The position numbers and the translations under genes are program-made. Positions 15,867 to 24,657 of a DNA stretch of 64,000 nucleotides are shown here, one piece after another. The DNA is taken from assembly GCA_020050435.1 (NCBI GenBank), contig JAGVKQ010000005.1:124001-188000 (forward strand). The letters run 5' to 3'. The notes under the pieces were generated by a model, which searched no databases, had not been told where the DNA came from, and saw only the letters and a program-made list of their open reading frames with translations. This DNA is from Candidatus Caenarcanales bacterium (GTDB lineage: Bacteria; Cyanobacteriota; Vampirovibrionia; 2-02-FULL-35-15). Numbering within the stretch: position 1 is the stretch's first letter; the number at the start of each line of letters is the position of its first letter.

Positions 15867-17386
15867 TATCCTATGGGAACCGTTTCTAGTAAATTACTAC
15901 CATCTACGTACCCGGGTTTCTTTAGTCCAAAAATCTCTAAAATGGTAGGTAAAACATCAACAATCTTTGCATTGTTAAGGTCAATTTTATTGCTTAAAGG
16001 CCCATCAATTGCAATAATTCCTTCTTTTACGTGATTGCCAGTAGATAAACTATGTGCTTCATGAAAAAGCTCTTTTTCATTGGTACCAGGAAAGAGGAAA
16101 AAAGCTTTATTAGGAATAAGAATTAAATCTGGGATTTTGTTTAATAAAGGTCCGTTAAACACTTCTTCTTTTCTTTTAACAGATTCTAAAAACGTCTCAC
16201 CAGACATTGGATCTTTTACATTAATAAGCTTTCCAATAATTTCATCTTTTAAGCTTTCGGCTTCGCTTTGAGGGACGATTCCTTCTGGTTCTCTTCCTAT
16301 CAGATTTAGCTGGATAGTTCCATATACAGTTCCTATTCCACCAAATGCTCTGGATTCTTTATAGTCAATAGCATCAAAGCCACGAGGGACTATTACTCTT
16401 TGCTCAGCATCTTCTTCTTTTCTAACTTTAATTCTATTTTTTAACCTGGCAAGAGCATCTACTTTATGAATCATCTTAATAGCAGTGCTTTTAACTTGTG
16501 TTTGAATCTGAGTATTTATGTCTTGTTTTAATTTTAAATAGCCGTTTTCAACTAGCCAGATATTTGTAGCCATTCTTCTTTTAACTGGACCAAATCCATG
16601 ATCACTAACTAGTAAGAATGTAGTTTCTTCTCCACCTTTTGATTTTATTTCACCAAGATGTTGATCTAAGTTACTGTAAAATTCCCAGATTTTTTTCATA
16701 ACAGGATCTTCACTGTTAAAGTCAAAAGTAGCTATTTGAGGCCAAAAACTATGTTGAATGATGTCAGTAGTCTGGAAATGAACCATGAAGAAATCAGTTT
16801 TTTCTTCATCCAGTAAATAGCATGCAGCAGAGCTAACCTTATTACTTATATCTATTAAGCTATTTAAAAAATCAATGTCTTTAGTACCTTGTCTATCAAA
16901 GGTTCTTAGACAAATAGGATAGTCTCCGAGTTTTTCAATTAATTTTGGACCAAGGTCAGCTGGATAAGTAAAAACTTTTTTATTGCTAGGTCTTTCCCAT
17001 CCTGAAACTATAAAGCCATTTACTTCTGGTGGTGGATAGTTTATAGGCACGTCTATAATTCCTACTCTAAGTCCACTATCTGAAAGTATTTTCCAGAGAG
17101 TGTCTACCTGGATAGATTTATTTGTAGTTAGACTAGGTTTGTAAGAACCTTCTTGATGTTCATAAAAATCAAAAACACCACTTTTAGCTGGATTGCAACC
17201 AGTCATAAATGCAGTCCATGCTGGGGGTGTAACTGGTGGAATCGTAGATTCTAAATCACCACTATTTCCTTCTTTTAAAAGCTTTTGAAGGTTTGGCATA
17301 ATGCCAGCTTCAGCAATGGGTTTTAAGTTTGCCCATACTCCGCCATCGAAACTAACTACTAATACCTTAGGTGGTTTTTTACTCAT
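15866..17386 (-). CDS. Alkaline-phosphatase-superfamily phosphodiesterase / nucleotide pyrophosphatase
   Basis: 506 residues. The N-terminal VVSFDGG supplies the first metal Asp, TPPAWTAFMTG holds the nucleophile Thr, LVSDHGFGP the second Asp-His metal pair, and GNHVKEG the last metal His. The segment HFQTTDIIQHSFWPQ fits the D-x-x-x-H metal motif of type I phosphodiesterases. No signal peptide, so cytoplasmic as read. Members of this subgroup hydrolyse nucleotides, phospho-sugars or glycerol-phosphate headgroups; the substrate is not defined here. It stands alone between short AT-rich gaps. The 173 bp upstream (17387-17559) shows no gene. Confidence 0.88.
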   Translation of the reverse strand: MSKKPPKVLVVSFDGGVWANLKPIAEAGIMPNLQKLLKEGNSGDLESTIPPVTPPAWTAFMTGCNPAKSGVFDFYEHQEGSYKPSLTTNKSIQVDTLWKILSDSGLRVGIIDVPINYPPPEVNGFIVSGWERPSNKKVFTYPADLGPKLIEKLGDYPICLRTFDRQGTKDIDFLNSLIDISNKVSSAACYLLDEEKTDFFMVHFQTTDIIQHSFWPQIATFDFNSEDPVMKKIWEFYSNLDQHLGEIKSKGGEETTFLLVSDHGFGPVKRRMATNIWLVENGYLKLKQDINTQIQTQVKSTAIKMIHKVDALARLKNRIKVRKEEDAEQRVIVPRGFDAIDYKESRAFGGIGTVYGTIQLNLIGREPEGIVPQSEAESLKDEIIGKLINVKDPMSGETFLESVKRKEEVFNGPLLNKIPDLILIPNKAFFLFPGTNEKELFHEAHSLSTGNHVKEGIIAIDGPLSNKIDLNNAKIVDVLPTILEIFGLKKPGYVDGSNLLETVPIG

Positions 17387-17559
17387 AATAATTATGATAG
17401 CAGAGAGAAGAAAGATATAGAAGAAATAGCTTGTAATAAGTATTTCGAAAGGTTTTTTTATGAATTTTATTTAAAATTGATTAAAGTATTAAATAGAATT
17501 TTCAAAGAATAATTAGCATGATTTTTTATGTAGTAGGAAAAATGAAGAAGATATTTCTT

Positions 17560-19614
17560 CTAACCCGGTACTATTGTTGATCGATTTATTCCTACCCCAG
17601 CAAGTATTTCTAGCGGTGTGAGACGACGAGAACGTCGTGCAACCTCTGCTGTTTTAACTTTGGGAAGTCGTTCTTTAGTACGTTGAACAGATTGTTTAGC
17701 AGATCTTTCTAAATCTGCTTCCATAGAAGAAAGAATAACTGTATATCTGGCTTGTTGAGTAACATCTAATTCTCTTTCACTTGTAGCAATTTTAAGCCCT
17801 TCAAGTGCATCCCTTTTCATCTGCACAGAGCAGGGCTTTTCAGTTTTTACAGAGCCAATTTGCAATAAACCTCTTGAAAGATTATGATCTAAATTTTCTA
17901 ATGCCCACAAATAGAGATCAATATCAAAAACACCTCGAGAGGTTTCTCTAATTTCATAGGTTCTTCCTAGTTGAAATGCTGCAGCATTTTCTGCCTCTGC
18001 AGCTTTTGCTAATTCTATAACACTAATTCTTTCATCGCTTGTAAATAAATTTAATCCTCCTGTACTGCTTATTCGTCTATCGCTAGTAAGGCAGACTTTT
18101 ACTTCACTTAAAAGACTTGCTCTTCTTTCACCTTCTGGAGAAGTTTCTCGTGTCTCAGGAGTTTCAGGTGAATCTTCAAGTAAAGCTGGAGATGAAACTT
18201 CAGATTCTTTTTGATCAGATGCTGCAGGAACACTAACTTTAGGAGCACTAACTTTAGGAACACTAACTTTAGGAACACTAACTTTAGGAACACTAACAGT
18301 ACTCAATAGTTCTATTAATCCTTTTCCAAATTCAGTTTCAGAATTTGTTTCTGCCCATTCCAGTAAGAGTCTTTTATCTAATCTATTAAGTAATTTACCA
18401 GTAATATCAGGATTTGAACCAAGTCCTTTGCTTAAAGTACAATTAGGAAATTCTTTAGCTTTTTTAAAGGCATCACGAACAGTTCCAGGCTTAAGGAGAT
18501 TTCTTTTTTTACCTAATTCATAAAACACGTCATTATTATGATTTTCTTCTTTAAACCCTTCTTCAAGAATCTCAATTCTAAGTCTTATATTTGCAGGGTC
18601 TATATTTAAAGCCCTAGCTTCTTCTATATCTAAGCTTTTTAATTTTGTTAACTCCTCACGTTGGAGTAAAAACTCTACGCTAAATGCTGAGGTTGGATTA
18701 CGCTCTACTGACTCTAAAACAATATCGACGTCGGGATGATTTAAAAATGCCTTATTTCTAGCTATAGAAACAGAGAAAGGAGAGTTAATTTGATAACCAC
18801 CATTTATAAGCTCACATCTTAGTCTGTTAAAAACATCATCATCTATTAAAGACTTATTTAAACCAAGATCTCGAGAAGTGTCTTCATCGGGATTATTCAT
18901 GCAATAAGTAATAATTTTATCTCTTATGCCTGGAGCATATTCTTCAGGGGGGATTTCTACACTCTGAAGGTAATCTTTTTCTCTAAGTAGGGTTTGGGGT
19001 GTTGGTGTTGCCTTACGAAGGTATGTTTTATCAACTTCTCTGACTCCTGTTTGTAGAGTTTCACGGGAATTTTGAGGGGCTGCTTCTTGACACATCCAGT
19101 CAAATGTTTCAAGAAATAGATTGTATTTCCCATGTATAATTTCAGCTGCTTTCATTGCTGCAAGATGTTCTTGTGTTCTTCCAGTACTAGTAAGTGGCAT
19201 GGGAGTGCCCTCAGCAAGAATAGCAATAATTTGTAGATCATCTAGATTTACTGAATCAGGGGTTTCAGTAAATGAATCAGCTACATTAAAATGCCCATCA
19301 TATTGATATTCAGTTATAACTAAGGAAGTAAGTTTTGAACCAGGTGCTATAGTTCCAAAAATTATAAATCTTGCATTAGGATTAACTTCATTAACTTTTG
19401 ATAGCTTAATGGTTTGTACCTGTGGACTAAAAACAAAACTATCACCATCTCTTTCAATATGTCCATTATCTCCAGCGGTTGAAAATTTTAAATCTGTTAG
19501 TGCATTTAGCTTTCCTAAACCATTAGCATCAATAGTGAACTTCTTTGCAGTTGCCCTGTCTGGCAATACTAAAGTTGCTTTTCCACCGTCTTGTTCAGTT
19601 AATGAGATTCTCAT
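17560..19614 (-). CDS. Large hypothetical protein with VPKVS tandem repeats
   Basis: 684 residues, no signal peptide or membrane helix. The N-terminal 120 residues look beta-rich; the middle is helical and charged. A linker made of five-residue repeats (VPKVS, with one APKVS) at about residues 440-465 is followed by a Ser/Glu/Pro-rich stretch, then a basic helical C-terminal part (RRSRRLTPLEILAGVG). The repeat is encoded by a near-perfect 15-bp tandem array (18226-18297), which may vary in copy number. I recognise no family. No ribosome site is obvious before the ATG. It lies in the part of the window richest in lineage-specific genes. Confidence 0.75.
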   Translation of the reverse strand: MRISLTEQDGGKATLVLPDRATAKKFTIDANGLGKLNALTDLKFSTAGDNGHIERDGDSFVFSPQVQTIKLSKVNEVNPNARFIIFGTIAPGSKLTSLVITEYQYDGHFNVADSFTETPDSVNLDDLQIIAILAEGTPMPLTSTGRTQEHLAAMKAAEIIHGKYNLFLETFDWMCQEAAPQNSRETLQTGVREVDKTYLRKATPTPQTLLREKDYLQSVEIPPEEYAPGIRDKIITYCMNNPDEDTSRDLGLNKSLIDDDVFNRLRCELINGGYQINSPFSVSIARNKAFLNHPDVDIVLESVERNPTSAFSVEFLLQREELTKLKSLDIEEARALNIDPANIRLRIEILEEGFKEENHNNDVFYELGKKRNLLKPGTVRDAFKKAKEFPNCTLSKGLGSNPDITGKLLNRLDKRLLLEWAETNSETEFGKGLIELLSTVSVPKVSVPKVSVPKVSAPKVSVPAASDQKESEVSSPALLEDSPETPETRETSPEGERRASLLSEVKVCLTSDRRISSTGGLNLFTSDERISVIELAKAAEAENAAAFQLGRTYEIRETSRGVFDIDLYLWALENLDHNLSRGLLQIGSVKTEKPCSVQMKRDALEGLKIATSERELDVTQQARYTVILSSMEADLERSAKQSVQRTKERLPKVKTAEVARRSRRLTPLEILAGVGINRSTIVPG
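18226..18297 (-). repeat. 15-bp tandem repeat inside the 684-residue protein gene
   Basis: Nearly five units of AGGAACACTAACTTT on the plus strand, one with a single A-to-G change. Fifteen bp is five codons, so gain or loss of a unit keeps the frame. Confidence 0.9.
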
Positions 19615-19678
19615 GAAATTACTAGAATTAAATCATAAAATAGACTTAAAATCAAATACTTCAGAAGAGCTGGCTAAT

Positions 19679-20998
19679 TTAGGCTTTTACAGCCTCTTTA
19701 ACCTTCCCAAGCACTCTTTCATAAATCACATCAACATTTTTTAAATGTCGTTTAGGGTCGAAGCATTCTTCTATTTCAGTTTTTGAAAGAGCTTTAGTCA
19801 CATCAGAGTCACTTAAAAGATTTTTCTTAAAGTCTCCATCTTTTTTATTCCAGGCAGCATGTGCATTTTTTTGGATGATTTTATATGCTTCTTCTCTGAC
19901 TAATCCTTTATCTATTAATTTTAAAAGAACCGTTTGAGAAAACACTACTCCACCAAACTTAAACATATTTTCAATCATGTTTTCTGGATAGACATTTAAG
20001 TCAGTCATAATTACATTTATTCTATCTAGCATGAAGTCTACTAATGATGTAGCATCTGGGAGCATCATTCTTTCAGTAGAGCTATGACTGATATCTCTTT
20101 CATGCCAGAGAGGAATATTTTCCATGGAAACCATTGCATATGATCTGATTAATCTAGCTAATCCACATAAATTTTCTGATCTCCACGGATTTCTTTTATG
20201 TGGCATAGCAGAAGATCCTTTTTGACCTTTGTAAAATGGCTCTTCTACCTCTAAAACTTCTGTTCTTTGTAGATGTCTAATTTCAAGAGCTATTCTTTCA
20301 ATAATAGTTGCAATAATAGCTAAGTCATTTAAATATTTAGCATGTCTATCTCTTCCTATGACTTGTGTAGAGATCGAAATAGGTTTTAAATCCAATTTTT
20401 TACATACAATCTCTTCTGCTTTTGGATTAAAGTTTGCATAAGTGCCTACTGCACCTGAAAACATACCTACACTTAATTCTTCTATACTTCCTTCAAATCT
20501 TTTTCTTGCTCTAACTAAATCATCATAATAACTAAGTACCTTTAAACCAAAAGTCGTAGGCTCACCATGTACTCCATGTGTTCTTCCTATACATATAGTA
20601 TCTTTGTGTTCAAGTGCTTTATTTTTTAAAGTAATTAAAAGTTTATCTGTTTCTTCAAGAATTTTCTCACCAGCTTGCTTTAAAAGAATTCCAAGGCTGG
20701 TATCAATTAAATCGGAACTCGTCATTCCAAGATGTAAAAATCTGCTTTCAGGTCCAATTGATTCATTTACAGAAGTAAGAAATGCAATTACATCGTGATG
20801 AACTTCTTTATCTATCTCTTCAATTCTTTTTACATCAAAAGTAGCTTTTTCTTTTATTATTTTTATAGCCTCTTTAGGCACCTGTCCAAGTTCGCTCAAT
20901 GCTTCAGTTGCAGCAATTTCTACATTTAACCAGACTTTGTATTTATTTTCTTCTGACCAGATTTGCTTTAATTCAGGCCTACTATATCTATCTATCAC
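19679..20998 (-). CDS. purB: Adenylosuccinate lyase
   Basis: Splits SAICAR and adenylosuccinate in de novo purine synthesis, releasing fumarate. 439 residues. TSSDLIDTS, GRTHGVHGEPTTFG (catalytic His), the superfamily signature GSSAMPHKRNPWRSE (about 260-274, with the flexible catalytic Ser loop) and RDISHSSTERMMLPDA are all present. The length is normal for the short bacterial form. It starts with MIDRYSRPELKQIWSEENKY, the typical N-terminus. Divergent from the ALDH gene. No other pur gene is in the window. Confidence 0.97.
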   Translation of the reverse strand: MIDRYSRPELKQIWSEENKYKVWLNVEIAATEALSELGQVPKEAIKIIKEKATFDVKRIEEIDKEVHHDVIAFLTSVNESIGPESRFLHLGMTSSDLIDTSLGILLKQAGEKILEETDKLLITLKNKALEHKDTICIGRTHGVHGEPTTFGLKVLSYYDDLVRARKRFEGSIEELSVGMFSGAVGTYANFNPKAEEIVCKKLDLKPISISTQVIGRDRHAKYLNDLAIIATIIERIALEIRHLQRTEVLEVEEPFYKGQKGSSAMPHKRNPWRSENLCGLARLIRSYAMVSMENIPLWHERDISHSSTERMMLPDATSLVDFMLDRINVIMTDLNVYPENMIENMFKFGGVVFSQTVLLKLIDKGLVREEAYKIIQKNAHAAWNKKDGDFKKNLLSDSDVTKALSKTEIEECFDPKRHLKNVDVIYERVLGKVKEAVKA

Positions 20999-21073
20999 TT
21001 TATAAATCTTCCTTTATGTATGTCTTATTAACGATTCTTACCCAAGACCAACGATATATTCTACAATACAATC

Positions 21074-22615
21074 ATGCCTACTACCACAGCACAAATTGAA
21101 GTCATAAATCCAGCCACTGGAGAAAATATTTTTAATATTTCTCTTTCATCACAGAACGATGTAAAAGAGAAAGTAAAAAAAGCCAGAGAAGCTTTTAGTG
21201 TTTGGAGCAGTATAGGTGTAGAAAAAAGAGCTCAGTACATAAAAAATATTTATGACATCATAATAAAAAAACGTGAACACATAGCAGAAGTAATAACTAA
21301 AAATAATGGAAAGCCCCTTGCTGAGTCGTATCTCACTGAAATAGCAGCAGCTCTACAGGTCATGGAACACTTTATTAATAAAAGCCCTAAAGTTTTTGCA
21401 GATAAAAACATTCCTCTTGGACCGTTTTATCCTACTATAAAAAGTTTCATGTCATATGAACCTCTTGGTGTTATGGCTATTATTGAACCTTGGAATTTTC
21501 CTTTTTATCTTCCTCTTTCAGCAATTACTAAAACTCTTATTGCTGGAAACACTTTTGTTTTTAAGCCTTCCAGTGTTGTTGCAATGGTAGGAAAAGAAAT
21601 AGAAGATATTTTAAAAGAAGCGAAATTGCCTGATGGGGTTGCAAATGTAATTTATGGCGGTGGTTCTATAGCAGAAACACTCATTGATAGTGATATTGAT
21701 AAGGTTATTTTTACAGGCTCAGTAGAAATAGGAAGAGGCATAGCAAAAAAATGTGCAGAGAAATTGCTTCCTTGTATGCTTGAACTTGGTGGGAAAGATC
21801 CTGCAATTGTTCTAAAAAACACAAACTTAGACTTTGCTGCAAAAGGTGTAATCTGGGGCGCCATTTCAAACTGTGGACAAGCTTGTGCATCAATAGAAAG
21901 AGTTTATGTAGAAAAAGATGTTTATGAGACATTTGCAGAAAAAATTACTAACGAAGTAAAAAAATTAAAAGTAGGAAATGGGCTTGATGAAGAAACAGAT
22001 GTAGGTCCTCTTATTAATGAAGAACAGGTAAGAAAAATTGAAGATCAAATTCAAGATGCTGTAAGTAAAGGAGCAAAAGTTCTTGCTGGTGGAAAAAGGT
22101 TAGAAGGTAAGGGTTTCTTTTTTCAACCTACTGTATTAGTTAATGTTAATCATTCTATGAAAGTAATGAATGAAGAAACCTTTGGACCTGTAATCCCTAT
22201 TATGAGTTTTGAGTCTATAGAAGAAGCCATTAAACTTTCTAATGATTGTAAGTATGGACTTGCAGGAAGTGTTTGGTCTTCAGATCTGCAAAAAGCCAGT
22301 AAGATAGCTAGAAGCTTAAATTGTGGCACAGTATGGGTAAACGATTCTTTATTTCAGCAGGCTCATCCAGATTGTCCTTGGCAAGGATATAAAGAAAGTG
22401 GATATGGTAGTTCTACTATATATGACTATACTCGTGCTAAACACATCAGCGTAGATCAAGGCTTTATCCCTTCTCTTAGACCTAAAAATGTATGGTGGTA
22501 TCCCTATAAAGGAAAAGCAAGAGCTTATTTTGATTTAATTGAAGTTATTTATAAACAAGGAATTAAAGACAAAGCAATAGCAGCTTTTCATACAATGATT
22601 GATTTTTTAAAATAG
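21074..22615 (+). CDS. NAD(P)-dependent aldehyde dehydrogenase
   Basis: 513 residues of the ALDH superfamily. EPWNFPFYLPL contains the catalytic Asn, VFKPSSVV the cofactor Lys, FTGSVEIGR the NAD-binding helix, LELGGKDPAIVL the general base Glu, and NCGQACASIERVYV the nucleophilic Cys. EETFGPVIPI follows as usual. The C-terminus runs about 40 residues beyond the common core and is rich in aromatic and basic residues (WWYPYKGKARAYF), possibly for membrane association. Substrate unknown; succinate-semialdehyde- and fatty-aldehyde-type enzymes are both possible. A single gene next to purB, divergent. Confidence 0.94.
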   Translation: MPTTTAQIEVINPATGENIFNISLSSQNDVKEKVKKAREAFSVWSSIGVEKRAQYIKNIYDIIIKKREHIAEVITKNNGKPLAESYLTEIAAALQVMEHFINKSPKVFADKNIPLGPFYPTIKSFMSYEPLGVMAIIEPWNFPFYLPLSAITKTLIAGNTFVFKPSSVVAMVGKEIEDILKEAKLPDGVANVIYGGGSIAETLIDSDIDKVIFTGSVEIGRGIAKKCAEKLLPCMLELGGKDPAIVLKNTNLDFAAKGVIWGAISNCGQACASIERVYVEKDVYETFAEKITNEVKKLKVGNGLDEETDVGPLINEEQVRKIEDQIQDAVSKGAKVLAGGKRLEGKGFFFQPTVLVNVNHSMKVMNEETFGPVIPIMSFESIEEAIKLSNDCKYGLAGSVWSSDLQKASKIARSLNCGTVWVNDSLFQQAHPDCPWQGYKESGYGSSTIYDYTRAKHISVDQGFIPSLRPKNVWWYPYKGKARAYFDLIEVIYKQGIKDKAIAAFHTMIDFLK

Positions 22616-22621
22616 TTAAAT

Positions 22622-23086
22622 TTATGAAGGTCCACTTGGGATATCACCACTAGAACTACTTGGATCATTTGCTTCAGCTTCTTGCAAAGCAGTTAAATTC
22701 GCTATATCACTATCTACATTATCAACCCTATTTTGTATGGCGGCTTGTTGCCCAATGTATTCTCTTACTTTTCCTACAAGAAATGCAACGCTTGTGGCTG
22801 TCTCTTCATCAGAATTGAGCTCATCCCAGGATTTTCCAATGATCTCTGAAGCTTTTTCCTGAAACTCTTCTTCTGAAACTCCTTCATCTGTATTTGGTGT
22901 TTCAAGATTGTCTACAGGTAATGTCTCAAGAGCATCACTATAAGATTTTTCATCCCAAGTAGCAAAAAAGCGTTTCAAAAGAATTACATCAGCTATTTTA
23001 TTTCCTATAGCATCTTTTTGTGCACTCAGTTCACTTTGCTGAGATCTTGCATTGTCTATTGCTACTCTTAAATAAGGATTACCCAT
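22622..23086 (-). CDS. Small acidic hypothetical protein
   Basis: 154 residues, very acidic, mainly helical with coiled-coil character at both ends (QQSELSAQKDAIGNKIADVI near the N-terminus; IQNRVDNVDSDIANLTALQE near the C-terminus), ending in a Ser/Gly/Pro tail. No signal peptide. A GGAG ribosome site lies 6 nt before the ATG. Its stop faces the ALDH stop 6 nt away. No family recognised. Confidence 0.7.
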   Translation of the reverse strand: MGNPYLRVAIDNARSQQSELSAQKDAIGNKIADVILLKRFFATWDEKSYSDALETLPVDNLETPNTDEGVSEEEFQEKASEIIGKSWDELNSDEETATSVAFLVGKVREYIGQQAAIQNRVDNVDSDIANLTALQEAEANDPSSSSGDIPSGPS

Positions 23087-23378
23087 TTTTTCTCCAGTAA
23101 ATAAACACTCTCTTTGAGTTAGAGTTAATCTATCTGATAGTAGTTAAAGGAAGGTTAAAACTACTAATTTTGAAGATATAGGACAGTTTTTATAGGTTTT
23201 ACCCTGACAATTGAAAACAATTAATAATCCTGCACAGCATAAAAATTTATTAGAAACCTTTAAGCCAGCTCTGTGTCTTAATTATCAAGATTCAATTTTT
23301 AAACTAGAAAAATATAAAAAAGTGATTTTTTTTATGTCATTTGGGTATATTCAATATCAAGTAAAAAAAAGGATAAAA

Positions 23379-23540
23379 ATGCTTCCAAGACTACTTTTCA
23401 CCATGATTACAGTGATATTCTTAACATATACTTGGCATCAGGCAGGTCAGGCACAATCACTTCATTCTCAATACGGCCCAGAGCCAGTAACTTTTGCACA
23501 ACTACACGAGACATATTTAGACATTTCAGCAGTATATTAA
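23379..23540 (+). CDS. Possible 53-residue exported peptide
   Basis: The start chosen is the ATG at 23379, preceded by AAAAAAAAGGATAAA (ribosome site GGA, 6 nt away). The product begins MLPRLLF, then a hydrophobic run to about residue 17 and a likely cleavage after AGQA, leaving a mature peptide of about 26 residues rich in Tyr and His. The frame is open back to a TTG at 23211, but that longer form looks less protein-like. It precedes the SWIB gene by 182 bp. Real only if expressed; confidence is moderate. Confidence 0.4.
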   Translation: MLPRLLFTMITVIFLTYTWHQAGQAQSLHSQYGPEPVTFAQLHETYLDISAVY

Positions 23541-23650
23541 ACTCATGCGCCCCCCCTATGCTATATCGTTTCTCTGAGATATAATCACAGGAGAGGTATA
23601 GATGTGCTGAGCTTCTATAGAGAGTAAGGTACATTGAAAACCCAGTTAAA

Positions 23651-23698
23651 TACGAAGTGATTATAGATAAATATTCTAATAAAAAAATCATTTCGTAA
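23651..23698 (+). promoter_or_regulatory. Inverted repeat in the SWIB-gene leader
   Basis: TACGAAGTGATT (23651-23662) and AATCATTTCGTA (23687-23698), one mismatch, 24-nt loop, just before the strong ribosome site AAGAAGGAG (about 23704-23712). A -10-like TATAAT lies near 23581. It could be an operator or a leader hairpin; no further evidence. Confidence 0.35.
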
Positions 23699-23722
23699 TA
23701 AGAAAAGAAGGAGATCGTTAAC

Positions 23723-24049
23723 ATGGCAGCAAAGAAACCAGCTAAGAAAACAGTAAAAGCAGCAGCTAAAGCGAAGCCAGCTAAGAAAACAACTACTAGA
23801 AAGCCAAATGCAGCATTCATGAAGCCACTTCAACCAGATGAAGCATTGTCAGAAGTAGTGGGTTCAAAGCCACTTCCAAGAACTGAAGTTACAAAAAAAC
23901 TCTGGGCTTATATCAAGAAGAATGATCTTCAAGATAAAAAGAACAGAAGAATGATCAATGCAGACGTTGCCCTCAAAAAAGTATTTGGTGGCAAAGCACA
24001 AGTAAACATGTTCGAAATGACAAAGCTCGTTAATAAGCGCCTTGCGTAG
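23723..24049 (+). CDS. SWIB/MDM2-domain protein with histone-H1-like basic tail
   Basis: 108 residues. The first 32 are Lys/Ala/Pro repeats (AAKKPAKK, AKAKPAKK) like the tails of histone H1 or bacterial HU-fusion proteins, suggesting DNA binding. Residues about 33-108 match the SWIB domain: PLQPDEALSEVVGSKPLPRT, then KLWAYIKKNDLQDKKNRRMI and the C-terminal helix VNMFEMTKLVNKRL. SWIB domains are best known from eukaryotic chromatin remodellers and chlamydiae and occur in several other bacteria. The very strong ribosome site and its own terminator suggest an abundant, monocistronic, perhaps nucleoid-associated product. The role is inferred. Confidence 0.9.
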   Translation: MAAKKPAKKTVKAAAKAKPAKKTTTRKPNAAFMKPLQPDEALSEVVGSKPLPRTEVTKKLWAYIKKNDLQDKKNRRMINADVALKKVFGGKAQVNMFEMTKLVNKRLA

Positions 24050-24072
24050 TTTCGATCGTCTATAAAAAATCT

Positions 24073-24116
24073 AAAACACGGGGAAGAGAAATCAACTCCG
24101 TGTTTTATTTTTATTT
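24073..24116 (+). terminator. Terminator of the SWIB gene
   Basis: AAAACACGG (24073-24081) pairs with CCGTGTTTT (24098-24106), then TATTTTTATTTATT. It begins 24 nt after the stop codon. Confidence 0.8.
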
Positions 24117-24142
24117 ATTCTCATGGGAATGGGAATCTACAA

Positions 24143-24247
24143 TTGTCATTGCGAGCCCTGAATGAAATGAAGGGCGTGGCAATCTCAGTCGACCAATATT
24201 GCATTATGAGATTGCTTCGTCAGGCTTTGCCCTCCTCGCAATGACAA
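24143..24247. repeat. 105-bp MITE/REP-like repeat with TTGTCATTGCGAG terminal inverted repeats
   Basis: Thirteen-base perfect terminal inverted repeats (24143-24155 and 24235-24247) enclose two imperfect hairpins and an internal GGCAATCTC...GAGATTGC pair. The right half is repeated inside dnaX at 5098-5150. It lies between the SWIB terminator and the stop codon of the first thioredoxin-like gene. No clear target-site duplication was found. Confidence 0.8.
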
Positions 24248-24249
24248 AG

Positions 24250-24654
24250 TCACTTCACGCAAACCTTAGCTGTATTTGTTAAAAGATCACTTACGGCTTC
24301 TTCATAAATTTCTTTATTAGTTTCACCTAAAAAACTTTTCTCTGGCTTTTCTGCACCAGTACAAAATAAACCAACTCTTGGAATGGACATTTTGTTTTTC
24401 TCATAAAAATTACTAATACCATATTGATTGGCTGTATCCTTTGCTGCTTCAATAGAATCTTTTGACGAAACATCAAGTTTTATAAAAGTAATTTTCCCAT
24501 CATATTTTGATTTTAATTCTTCTACTACAGGATCAAGTTCTTTGCATGTAGAGCAATATTTAGATGTAATGGTGACAAATAAAGGATTGTCAGATGCATA
24601 TGCATTTTGTGTGAAAGTAAACAATGTCGTTAATAAAAGAAGTTTAAATTTCAT
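24250..24654 (-). CDS. Secreted thioredoxin-like protein (CSTC active site)
   Basis: 134 residues. A signal peptide (MKFKLLLLTTLFTF..., probable cut after AYAS near residue 21) exports it. The thioredoxin fold follows: FVTITSKYCSTCKELDP carries the CxxC redox pair, IPRVGLF the cis-Pro loop (here I-P). Further Cys residues lie at LFCTG and near the C-terminus (VCVK). Likely a disulfide oxidoreductase in the periplasm or outside. Three nt downstream of a longer paralogue (24658), so the pair looks like a tandem duplication in one operon. Confidence 0.85.
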   Translation of the reverse strand: MKFKLLLLTTLFTFTQNAYASDNPLFVTITSKYCSTCKELDPVVEELKSKYDGKITFIKLDVSSKDSIEAAKDTANQYGISNFYEKNKMSIPRVGLFCTGAEKPEKSFLGETNKEIYEEAVSDLLTNTAKVCVK

Positions 24655-24657
24655 TTT

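Noticed and set aside
18108-18293. 61-codon minus-strand frame of FLKLV repeats
   Set aside because: Other-frame reading of the 15-bp VPKVS array.
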